A stretch of 5,127 nucleotides of DNA from Deltaproteobacteria bacterium (GCA_030698575.1 JAUYMQ010000621.1:1-5127); one strand, 5' to 3'. Positions 1 to 5,110 are shown, numbered from the stretch's first letter. Made by a program: numbers and translations. Notes: generated by a model from the sequence alone, not told the origin.

Positions 1-366
1 GTGCACGGGTATCTGACGGAGCGCGTGGACATCGAGCGCACGGCCGCGGTCAACGTCGATCTGTTCCTGCGCTACTTCGAATGGAATTTCGCGGCACGCG
101 AGAAGATCCAGGCCGGACGCATTCTGGACATCCGTTACGATGACCTCACGGCCGACTCGGTCGGCACCATCCGCCGGATCTACGATCACTTCGGGTTGAA
201 GTTTCATGAGGGTTTCGAAGCGCGCCTCGTGAAGTGGCTGGCGGAGCGGCCCCAGCACAAGTTCGGCAAGCACGTCTATGCAGCGGAAGACTTCGGCATG
301 ACCGACGCGCAGCTGGCGGAGCGGTTCAAGGCGTACACCGAACGCTTCCTCGCGCGCCACGATTGA
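1..366 (+). CDS. Sulfotransferase family protein, C-terminal fragment (5' end outside window)
   Basis: This is the last 121 codons of a protein that resembles PAPS-dependent sulfotransferases (Sulfotransfer_1/Sulfotransfer_3 type), which move a sulfuryl group from PAPS to a hydroxyl or amine of a small molecule or glycan. What is visible is the family's C-terminal pattern. An RYDDL motif (residues 45-49 of the fragment) is followed by an amphipathic helix, IRRIYDHFGL (57-66), as in the 'Y-E-D-L...RIYEHFGL' region of such enzymes. Next comes RPQHKFGKHVYAAEDFGM (83-100), and the end is an aromatic-rich helix (F109, Y112, F116). The PAPS-binding loop (5'-PSB) would lie upstream and is not seen, so activity cannot be judged. 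The GTG at position 1 is only the window edge, not a supported start, and no ribosome binding site can be assessed. The stop codon is TGA. A sigma factor follows after 50 bp on the same strand, with no obvious functional link. Confidence 0.75.
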   Translation: MHGYLTERVDIERTAAVNVDLFLRYFEWNFAAREKIQAGRILDIRYDDLTADSVGTIRRIYDHFGLKFHEGFEARLVKWLAERPQHKFGKHVYAAEDFGMTDAQLAERFKAYTERFLARHD

Positions 367-403
367 CCTTTGCGGCTCGGCTGATCCCCGCTCACTACCC
401 CTC

Positions 404-412
404 GGGAGGTGA
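404..412 (+). promoter_or_regulatory. Strong Shine-Dalgarno fixing the sigma factor start
   Basis: GGGAGGTGA matches the anti-SD of 16S rRNA almost perfectly. Its GGAGG core ends 7 nt before the ATG at 417. The reading frame is open upstream to 234 inside the sulfotransferase gene, but this site and the family-typical N-terminus decide for 417. Confidence 0.8.
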
Positions 413-416
413 AAGG

Positions 417-1019
417 ATGGCCCCGCCAACGACAGCTGAGCGATTCGATCAGCTTCACGCCGCCCACCGGGACGCGATCGCAGGTTACCTGCGCCGGCTG
501 ACGCGAAACGAAGCGCTAGCGGAAGATCTCACCCAGGAGGCCTTTCTTCGTGCCGGGCGAGGGCTCGCGGGGTTCCGTGGCGAGTCCAGCCCATCGACGT
601 GGATCTACCACATCGCGACCAACGTCTATCTGGATCACCACCGCCGGCGAGCGGCCCGAGGGCGGAAGGCCGAGGCCGGTGCACTTCCCCTGGAAGACCT
701 GCCCGACTCCCTGATCCCCTCGACCCCGGCGCCACTTCTCCCTGACCGACTGTTCGAGCAGTCTGAGATGGGCAGCTGCGTCCGTGAATTCGTCGATAGC
801 CTTCCGCCCGAATCTCGTGCGATGATCGTCCTCCACGATCTCCAGGGCCTCACCAACGCCGAGATCGCACGCGTGTTCGACTGCTCCCTCGAGAATGTCA
901 AGATCCGCGTTCACCGTGCCCGCCAGAAGCTCAAGGCCCTCCTGTCCGAGCACTGCGACTTCGATCGCGACGGCGACGACGTCCTCCGCTGCGACAGGAA
1001 GCAACCCCCTGGGGATTGA
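417..1019 (+). CDS. ECF-type RNA polymerase sigma factor with cysteine-containing C-terminal tail
   Basis: This is a 200-residue sigma-70 family factor of the extracytoplasmic-function class. It would bind core RNA polymerase and direct it to a small set of promoters. Sigma-2 spans about residues 10-80, with AEDLTQEAFLRA at 35-46 (core-binding helix) and STWIYHIATNVYLDHHRR at 60-77 (-10 recognition). A proline-rich linker covers about 88-112. Sigma-4 spans about 119-177, with LPPESRAMIVLHDLQGLT (129-146) and the helix-turn-helix EIARVFDCSLENVKIRVHRAR (149-169). Beyond sigma-4 is a 23-residue tail with C180 and C192 flanking an Asp/Arg-rich stretch (CDFDRDGDDVLRC). C121 and C156 are further cysteines. 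No zinc-finger anti-sigma gene is adjacent. The next gene is a CxxC CMD-like protein. ECF41-type factors are known to sit beside carboxymuconolactone decarboxylase genes, but those carry a SnoaL-like C-terminal domain that is absent here, so this is a different group. Redox sensing by the tail is my inference. Confidence 0.9.
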   Translation: MAPPTTAERFDQLHAAHRDAIAGYLRRLTRNEALAEDLTQEAFLRAGRGLAGFRGESSPSTWIYHIATNVYLDHHRRRAARGRKAEAGALPLEDLPDSLIPSTPAPLLPDRLFEQSEMGSCVREFVDSLPPESRAMIVLHDLQGLTNAEIARVFDCSLENVKIRVHRARQKLKALLSEHCDFDRDGDDVLRCDRKQPPGD

Positions 1020-1048
1020 TCCTCATCCAGACCATTCGCTGAGAAAGT

Positions 1049-1098
1049 CGGCGCATCCCCGCGGAGGGAGCGCCGCGTATCCCTTCCCTTCTTTTCAC
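1049..1098 (+). terminator. Possible terminator after the sigma factor gene
   Basis: CGGCGC (1049-1054) and GCGCCG (1070-1075) are perfect reverse complements. The stem continues inward, after an A/A mismatch, with T-G, C-G and C-G pairs, leaving a 7-nt loop. A pyrimidine-rich stretch follows (CCCTTCCCTTCTTTTC, 1081-1096), but not a clean T run. It begins 30 nt after the sigma stop. If functional it would separate sigma from the next gene. The lack of a true U-tract keeps confidence low. Confidence 0.35.
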
Positions 1099-1117
1099 GT
1101 CTTAACAAGCGAGGCCC

Positions 1118-1144
1118 GGAACGGGCGCCGGTGGCCAGTACCGA
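1118..1144 (+). promoter_or_regulatory. Tentative ECF-type promoter upstream of the CMD-like gene
   Basis: GGAAC (1118-1122) matches the common ECF -35 core. TACCGA (1139-1144) lies 16 nt downstream at the usual ECF spacing, which would place transcription start near 1150 and give a leader of about 40 nt. The -10 element is not a good match to any consensus I can name, and such short matches are expected by chance in GC-rich DNA. It is reported only because of its position between the sigma gene and its likely partner. Confidence 0.18.
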
Positions 1145-1180
1145 TGCGCGGGGCAACGGTCCGGCCGTCGGCCGCAACGT

Positions 1181-1186
1181 AGGAGG
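1181..1186 (+). promoter_or_regulatory. Consensus Shine-Dalgarno of the CMD-like gene
   Basis: AGGAGG is 6 nt before the ATG at 1193 and fixes that start. A perfect SD suggests efficient translation. Confidence 0.8.
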
Positions 1187-1192
1187 TTCCCG

Positions 1193-1714
1193 ATGAAAGA
1201 GAACGAAGCACTGATCAACAAGGAGAAGGCACTCGTCGCGCTGTCTGCCGCCATGGGCGCCGGCTGCCGCACCTGCGCCAAGGGGCTCCACCCCATGGCG
1301 CAGGAGGCGGGCGCCACCAACGACGAAATCGAGCGCTCCCTGAGGGTGGGAGTGGAGATGCGCCAGTACGCGACGACCACCGTGCGCCGGGAGGTCGACG
1401 CCCTGCTCGGGAGACAGTTGCTCGAGGAGAGCGTGCCCTGCACGCCGACGGAGCTCCGGCTCGAGGAGCTTTGCCGTGTCGCAGCCGCCGTCGGCGCGAA
1501 TTCCTCTCCCGACGCCCGCCGTCACATCGAGGCCGCGATCGCGGCCGGATCGACCGAGGCCGGCATTGAACTGGCCATGGCGCTCGCCCGCAAGGTTCGA
1601 TCGAAGGCAGCGTCCTTCTCGGACAGCGAGATCGGAGAATTCCGGCACGAGAAAGCGGAGCATCGAGAGGCCGGCGAGGATCGAGGCGAGGGTGCGGCCG
1701 AGGGCCGCCCCTAA
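1193..1714 (+). CDS. Carboxymuconolactone decarboxylase/AhpD-like protein, internally duplicated
   Basis: This 173-residue protein resembles the CMD/AhpD family, whose CxxC members act as peroxidase or thiol-disulfide oxidoreductases. Residues 13-47 carry the family core: a helix with GAGCRTC (C25, C28), then AGATNDEIE (39-47). Residues 92-126 align with residues 13-47 without a gap at an offset of 79: A19/A98, G22/G101, A36/A115, G40/G119, T42/T121, I46/I125 and E47/E126 agree. The second copy has S104 and D107 where the cysteines should be, so only the first copy could be redox-active. The His that family members usually have four residues after the second Cys is Leu32 in copy one (H33 is one residue late), while copy two has H111 at that place. 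Extra cysteines are C83 and C94. Residues 144-173 form a charged, Gly/Glu-rich, probably disordered tail. The gene lies 173 nt after the ECF sigma gene on the same strand, which suggests it is a target of that sigma. The enzyme substrate is unknown, and lactone decarboxylation is unlikely given the CxxC motif. Confidence 0.75.
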   Translation: MKENEALINKEKALVALSAAMGAGCRTCAKGLHPMAQEAGATNDEIERSLRVGVEMRQYATTTVRREVDALLGRQLLEESVPCTPTELRLEELCRVAAAVGANSSPDARRHIEAAIAAGSTEAGIELAMALARKVRSKAASFSDSEIGEFRHEKAEHREAGEDRGEGAAEGRP

Positions 1715-1730
1715 GGCGAGGATTCGAGTC

Positions 1731-1773
1731 CCGGCTGCTGCGGAGGCGGATGAGAGCGGGTGCAGCTAGCCGG
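1731..1773. terminator. Imperfect hairpin at the convergent gene junction, possible two-way terminator
   Basis: CCGGCTGCTGC (1731-1741) pairs with GCAGC (1762-1766) plus AGCCGG (1768-1773). This gives an 11-bp stem with a single bulged T (1767) and a 20-nt loop. It lies between the CMD-like stop (1714) and the stop codon of the opposing MetE-like gene (1766-1768), which it overlaps. There is no T run on either side, so intrinsic termination is uncertain. The position between converging genes is the main argument. Confidence 0.3.
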
Positions 1774-2764
1774 CTCGGGCAGCGCGTACCAGATTTCGCA
1801 TGAGAAGCTTTGCGTCGTCCCGGGGCATGCGGCCGCATCCGCAGGAGGACGAGACGATCAGCCGCTCGGCAGGCAGTACCTGGAGAAGCGCGCGAATCCT
1901 CTCGCCGAGCGTCTCCTCACTCTGTGGCGGCGCCTTCACGTCGGCAATGCCCGCGATCAATTCAATGGCCCCCGGGATCTTTCCGAGCAGCGCGATCTCC
2001 TCCCACTGCCCCGCGTAGGAGCACTCGAGGTGCACCCGATCGACGGCGCCCTCGAGCGCCTCGATGAGGGGTACGAGGTTGCGCAGATGCTGCTCCTGCG
2101 TTGCGGGACGGCGGCCCATGTCGCCCAGGCAGAAGTGAACGGTTCGAGTGACACCCTCGATCCCCTTGAAGGGATGGATGAGCCAGGGGAGTATCTCGCT
2201 GACTGCGCGCGCTTGCATCACCAGCGCAACGGCCTCCAGCGGTGCATCGAGCTGGATCTCGCGCGCGCCCGCCTCGGCCATGTCGCGCGCCTCCCAGGCG
2301 ACGATTTCGGCGAGGTTCTCCATCTGCTCGGGTAGCCGGGGATCGACCATGAAGGGGAGCGTCATCGTCAGGACGGATGGGACTGCAGCCTTGCCGAGGC
2401 ACGGCTCGATCGCCCGTTCACGCCGGAAGGCCAGCGCGTGGCCTGTGCCATTGGGCGCCGAAAGATCGCCCACGATGCGGTACTGCCCGAGCCCCTCGAT
2501 CCCTGCGCGATGATCGCGCTTCTTGACGACCTCGAGACCCGCGAGACGGGGCGGGACGTGGTGAACGAAATCGGGGGCGAATACCTCGCCCCCCATGATC
2601 TGATCCAGGCCGCAGGCCATCTGCTCGTCCATGGCGGCGCGAGCTGCGGCCTGCAGCACGCCGCGGGCCGCCTCGTCGCCGACGTCTCCACGGTAGTAGG
2701 CGGTCAGCTCCGGCTTATGCTCCGCCGGAATGGGCCAGCTCCCGACGACCGTCGTTCGGATCAC
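1766..2764 (-). CDS. MetE-core-like zinc-dependent methyltransferase (cobalamin-independent methionine synthase C-terminal domain family)
   Basis: This 332-residue protein matches the catalytic C-terminal barrel of MetE, which transfers a methyl group to the zinc-bound thiol of homocysteine. MetE itself is about 750 residues, and its N-terminal half is absent here. Visible family signatures are TTVVGSWPIP (4-13), GLDQIMGGEVFAPDF (52-66), IQLDAP (170-175), HFC (210-212), LECSY (246-250), a GIADVKAPPQSEE stretch (272-284) and SSSCGCGRMPR (305-315). The four MetE zinc ligands all have counterparts: H210, C212, E247 and C308. E60 and D173 align by motif with the homocysteine-binding Glu and Asp. 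The GTG start at 2764 is chosen because GAGG lies 9 nt upstream and because the longer open frame would run into the ligase gene. It follows the ligase stop by 29 nt, so the two are almost certainly co-transcribed. Known short relatives are archaeal and bacterial core-MetE/Mes methionine synthases, which use non-folate methyl donors, and epoxyalkane:CoM transferases. Which of these fits cannot be told from sequence alone. Confidence 0.8.
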   Translation of the reverse strand: MIRTTVVGSWPIPAEHKPELTAYYRGDVGDEAARGVLQAAARAAMDEQMACGLDQIMGGEVFAPDFVHHVPPRLAGLEVVKKRDHRAGIEGLGQYRIVGDLSAPNGTGHALAFRRERAIEPCLGKAAVPSVLTMTLPFMVDPRLPEQMENLAEIVAWEARDMAEAGAREIQLDAPLEAVALVMQARAVSEILPWLIHPFKGIEGVTRTVHFCLGDMGRRPATQEQHLRNLVPLIEALEGAVDRVHLECSYAGQWEEIALLGKIPGAIELIAGIADVKAPPQSEETLGERIRALLQVLPAERLIVSSSCGCGRMPRDDAKLLMRNLVRAARAG

Positions 2765-2773
2765 GACGCCATT

Positions 2774-2779
2774 CCTCTC
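2774..2779 (-). promoter_or_regulatory. Ribosome binding site deciding the GTG start of the MetE-like gene
   Basis: Read on the minus strand, GAGAGG (2779-2774) ends 9 nt before GTG at 2764. No in-frame ATG lies nearby. The ATG visible just after the SD is in another frame. This supports GTG initiation directly before the conserved IRTTVVGS N-terminus. Confidence 0.6.
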
Positions 2780-2793
2780 GCGTGGCCTGCCGA

Positions 2794-4455
2794 TCAGTTG
2801 TCGGCGACGAATCTTCCGGTCTTCAGCTTCTCCGCGACCCCCAACCGCCTGAGCTTGCCGCTCGTCGTCCTCGGCAGGGTTCCGGAGTCGGTCAGAATGA
2901 CCTGATTGACCTCGACACCGTTCAGGCGCAATGCCTCCCGCGCGGCTTCGGCGAGCGCGGCCCGCTCCTCTTCCGGAAGGCGCGTCTCGGCCACGATGTA
3001 GATCTTCTCGGTGGCCCGGCGTTCGGAGTAAACGCCCACCGCCACGACGCATCCCGGGCGCACACCTTCCACCTCTCCCACGATCGCTTCAAGGACCGAC
3101 GGAATGTAGCTGGTCCCGCCGCGAATGATGATTTCCTTCTCCCGGCCGGTGACGAACAAGTGCCCGCGCGCCTGGTAACCCAGGTCCCCCGTCCAGAGCC
3201 AGCCGTCTCGTACGACGGCCTTCGTGGCATCAGGATCGCCGTAGTAACCCTCCATGAGGCTGTCGGAGCGCAGCAGGATCCTGCCGACCTCGCGTTCCGG
3301 AAGGGGCCGCCCCTCGGCATCGACGACCAGGATCTCCGAACCCGGGATGGTTCGCCCCACGCCGACGAACTCGATAGCCGAAGCGCCGTCGCTCGCCGGC
3401 ACGGCCCGTTTCTCGGTTTCTAGAATCTTGCGGTCGATGCTGTCGAACACTGTCGGATCCAGCAGCGTCGGGAAGGTCGCGGCAACCGTCGCCTCCGCCA
3501 GGCCGTAGACGGGGAAGAACGCTTCCGAACGGAACCCGCAGGGCGCGTAAGCATTCGAGAACTTTCTCAGGACCGAGGGTGGGATGGGTTCGGCGCCCAC
3601 CATCGCGCACTCCCAGGCGCTGAGATCCAGTCCCTGCTCGACGGCCCGGCGCGCGTGGCGCCCCATCATCGCGTAGGCCGAGGGCGACGCCGCCGTGATG
3701 GTCCCGCGGAACTCTCCCATCACCTCGATCCATCCGAAGGGATGGTTCAGGAAATCGATCGGCGACATCATGTTGGCGACGAAGCCGTTGTAGAAGGGAA
3801 AGAGAAGCCCCCCCAGGAGCCCCATGTCGTGGTAGAGGGGGAGCCAGGTCGCGCCGACGGATTCGGAGTGGCTCGGAAGCGCCGCGCTCATGCTCGCCAT
3901 GTGGATCATCAAGCGCTCGTGCGTAACCACAACGCCCTTCGGGTGGCCGGTGCTGCCGCTGGTCAGCTGGATGAAGGCCGGGCCCGCGACCTCTTCCGGA
4001 TCGTGGAGCCGCGATCCGTCATAGGGAGACAAACCCTTTTCGCCGACCAATATCGTGCGGAAGCTCTCGACCTCCGGAGGATCCGGAACGAGCGTCTGGG
4101 AAAGGAGGAGGAGGCGCGCCTCGACGTGGCGCGCCGTCGCCTCTAGCTGGCGAATGAATGCGGCCACGTCCGTCAGCCGGTAGGGAAGCCCCACCTGGAT
4201 CGGCACGGCGCCAAGCGTCCAGAGTCCGAAGAGATGGGCGATCGCGGGGCGGACTTCCGGAATGAGCATGAGGACATGATCGCCAGGGCGGACCCCCTCC
4301 TCCCGCAACCTGACAGCGGCCGACTGCGCCTCACGCCAGTACTGCGACCAGGTCCATTCCTCCCACCCCTCGCCTTCCTTGATCCGGAGGGCAAGCTCGT
4401 CGGGCCTCGTCTCGGCCCTGACGCGCAGAAGACCTGCCGGCGTCCTTGATTTCAT
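2794..4455 (-). CDS. AMP-dependent ligase, fatty-acyl-AMP-ligase-like
   Basis: This 553-residue member of the ANL adenylating superfamily is full length. It would activate a carboxylic acid with ATP to an acyl-AMP. Motifs appear in order: P-loop LTSGSTGHPKG (164-174), WLPLYHDMGLLGG (204-216), GAEPIPPSVL (287-296), PVYGLAEATVAA (315-326), DGWLWTGDLGY (417-427), GREKEIIIRGGTSYIP (437-452), and the C-terminal LPRTTSGKLRR (527-537) with catalytic Lys534. WLPLYHDMGL, GLAEAT in place of the usual YGxTE, and the segment 338-372 around SIDRKIL and VGRTIPG resemble fatty-acyl-AMP ligases, which pass acyl groups to acyl carrier proteins, more than CoA ligases. An aryl or CoA ligase role is not excluded. 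No carrier protein or PKS is in view. ATG at 4455 has AGGGGGAG 3 nt upstream (SD). It is the first gene of an operon with the MetE-like gene 29 nt downstream. Its promoter should lie in the divergent region beyond 4455. Confidence 0.9.
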   Translation of the reverse strand: MKSRTPAGLLRVRAETRPDELALRIKEGEGWEEWTWSQYWREAQSAAVRLREEGVRPGDHVLMLIPEVRPAIAHLFGLWTLGAVPIQVGLPYRLTDVAAFIRQLEATARHVEARLLLLSQTLVPDPPEVESFRTILVGEKGLSPYDGSRLHDPEEVAGPAFIQLTSGSTGHPKGVVVTHERLMIHMASMSAALPSHSESVGATWLPLYHDMGLLGGLLFPFYNGFVANMMSPIDFLNHPFGWIEVMGEFRGTITAASPSAYAMMGRHARRAVEQGLDLSAWECAMVGAEPIPPSVLRKFSNAYAPCGFRSEAFFPVYGLAEATVAATFPTLLDPTVFDSIDRKILETEKRAVPASDGASAIEFVGVGRTIPGSEILVVDAEGRPLPEREVGRILLRSDSLMEGYYGDPDATKAVVRDGWLWTGDLGYQARGHLFVTGREKEIIIRGGTSYIPSVLEAIVGEVEGVRPGCVVAVGVYSERRATEKIYIVAETRLPEEERAALAEAAREALRLNGVEVNQVILTDSGTLPRTTSGKLRRLGVAEKLKTGRFVADN

Positions 4456-4497
4456 CCGCTCCCCCTGGTATAGGCCTCGGCTCTCTTCCGGATGGGT

Positions 4498-4561
4498 TTT
4501 CCCGGTCCCCGTTGATGCAGTCTAGCGTAAGGTCGGCCAAATTTCCCGGTTTTCTCCCGGT
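4498..4561. repeat. Triple TCCCGGT direct repeat, candidate operator
   Basis: TTTCCCGGT occurs at 4498-4506 and 4542-4550, and TCCCGGT occurs again at 4555-4561. Distances between copies are 44 and 11 bp, close to whole helical turns, so the copies could face the same side of the DNA. They lie 45-106 bp upstream of the ligase start, where a regulator could act. No regulator gene is adjacent. A 7-bp GC-rich word could recur by chance. Confidence 0.3.
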
Positions 4562-4658
4562 GCCGCTTGCCCCGGGATGCCGCCAGTGTCGCCGTGCATG
4601 CCTTGCGCAGAAGCGCCCGGCCACCAAGAGATGTTCCCCTCCTGAAGGTGCTACCCTC

Positions 4659-4682
4659 GGCCGGACACGGGGCCGGACGCGG
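4659..4682 (+). repeat. 12-bp tandem repeat, two copies
   Basis: GGCCGGACACGG (4659-4670) is followed at once by GGCCGGACGCGG (4671-4682), with 11 of 12 positions identical. It sits about 55 bp upstream of the lipoprotein start. Function unknown. It may be a slippage product. Confidence 0.45.
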
Positions 4683-4724
4683 GCACGATTCGCTCGGCGG
4701 TTCAATGTTGATCGCGCGCTTAGC

Positions 4725-4730
4725 GGGAGG
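4725..4730 (+). promoter_or_regulatory. Ribosome binding site of the lipoprotein gene
   Basis: GGGAGG ends 7 nt before ATG at 4738. An in-frame ATG at 4705 has no comparable site and would put charged residues before the signal peptide's short n-region, so 4738 is preferred. Confidence 0.7.
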
Positions 4731-4737
4731 TCGGGGA

Positions 4738-5070
4738 ATGGGTCGATCTGGACTACTGCTGGTCACGCTGGCCGTTTGCATGCTCATCATTCCCTCAGCG
4801 GCCTGCAAGCACGATGACTCGTCGAACGGCTCCGACAAGAAGGTCGAAAAGAACGAGAAAAAAAAGAAGGACCAGGATAAGAACAAGAACGAGGACGAGC
4901 AAGACCAGATCGAGGAGCTGACAGAAAAATACGAGGATCTCAGGGAGAAGATCGAGGAAGACGAGAAGTATCAGGAGATCAAGGAGAAAATCGAAGAGGA
5001 CGACCGATATCAGGACATCAAGGAAAAAATCGACGATCAGATCGACAAGTACAAGAACGACGACGATTGA
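4738..5070 (+). CDS. Small highly charged repeat-containing lipoprotein of unknown function
   Basis: I do not recognise a family for this 110-residue protein. Residues 1-23 form a lipoprotein signal peptide: short MGR n-region, hydrophobic LLLVTLAVCMLII, and lipobox SAAC with C23 as the lipidated cysteine. Lys24 at +2 is not the inner-membrane-retention Asp, so outer-membrane placement is expected if the host is Gram-negative. The mature part is about 64% charged (56 of 88 residues are K, R, D or E) and has no further cysteine. Residues 28-57 are a Lys/Asn/Asp-rich, likely flexible linker. Residues 63-101 are three imperfect 13-residue repeats with the pattern [ED][KR]Y-x-[DE]-[IL]-[KR]-E-K-I-[DE]-[DE], then a partial fourth. 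Hydrophobic residues (Y65, L68, I72, Y78, I81, I85, Y91, I94, I98) suggest an amphipathic helix or coiled coil. Codons are far more A-rich than in the neighbours because of the Lys/Glu/Asp content, including an A8 run at 4858-4865. A structural or surface-tether role is possible, not shown. Confidence 0.75.
   Translation: MGRSGLLLVTLAVCMLIIPSAACKHDDSSNGSDKKVEKNEKKKKDQDKNKNEDEQDQIEELTEKYEDLREKIEEDEKYQEIKEKIEEDDRYQDIKEKIDDQIDKYKNDDD
4924..5040 (+). repeat. Three 39-bp tandem repeats inside the lipoprotein gene
   Basis: Units are 4924-4962, 4963-5001 and 5002-5040, each encoding 13 residues (63-75, 76-88, 89-101). The protein-level match is clear. The DNA copies have diverged at many third positions, so they look like an old in-frame duplication kept by selection and not a recent slippage event. 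A partial fourth unit (DKY) follows. Confidence 0.8.
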
Positions 5071-5078
5071 GCCGGTGA

Positions 5079-5110
5079 CCGGGCGGCGGGGGCACGGGCC
5101 GCCCGGGACT
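5079..5110 (+). terminator. Probable terminator after the lipoprotein gene
   Basis: CCGGGCGGC (5079-5087) and GCCGCCCGG (5098-5106) form a perfect 9-bp, nearly all-GC stem with a 10-nt loop, starting 8 nt after the stop codon. It is followed by GACTTTC, so the T-tract is weak. Stem strength and position favour a terminator. The remaining bases to 5127 show no callable feature. Confidence 0.5.

Larger units (their letters stand above)
4456..4737. promoter_or_regulatory. Divergent intergenic region between ligase operon and lipoprotein gene
   Basis: These 282 bp separate two genes transcribed away from each other, so both promoters should be here. I see no convincing -35/-10 pair on either strand. 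The region contains three TCCCGGT copies (4500-4506, 4544-4550, 4555-4561) and, nearer the lipoprotein, a 12-bp tandem repeat. No tRNA-like or coding pattern is recognisable. Confidence 0.5.

Noticed and set aside
234-416. A longer N-terminus for the sigma factor
   Set aside because: The extension overlaps the sulfotransferase coding end in another frame and looks random. The excellent SD at 404-412 and the normal ECF length support 417.
417-1714. Assignment to the ECF41 sigma group because of the neighbouring CMD-like gene
   Set aside because: ECF41 factors carry a SnoaL-like C-terminal domain of roughly 100 residues. This protein ends 23 residues after sigma-4, and I see no ECF41-type promoter motif upstream of either gene.
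911-1838. Long minus-strand open frames (250 and 207 residues) across the sigma and CMD-like genes
   Set aside because: Arg/Pro/Ser-rich translations without family motifs, antisense to well-supported genes. Such frames are expected in GC-rich DNA.
1760-2905. Plus-strand open frames (191 and 155 residues) across the MetE-like gene
   Set aside because: They are antisense to a gene with conserved zinc-site motifs, lack recognisable domains, and have no convincing ribosome binding sites.
2765-3052. A longer N-terminus for the MetE-like gene, starting inside the ligase gene
   Set aside because: The extra 96 residues are an out-of-frame reading of the ligase C-terminus. The conserved barrel begins right at the GTG start at 2764, which has its own SD.
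3655-4146. Plus-strand open frame of 163 residues inside the ligase gene
   Set aside because: His/Arg/Glu-rich antisense shadow of the conserved adenylation domain, with no motif of its own.
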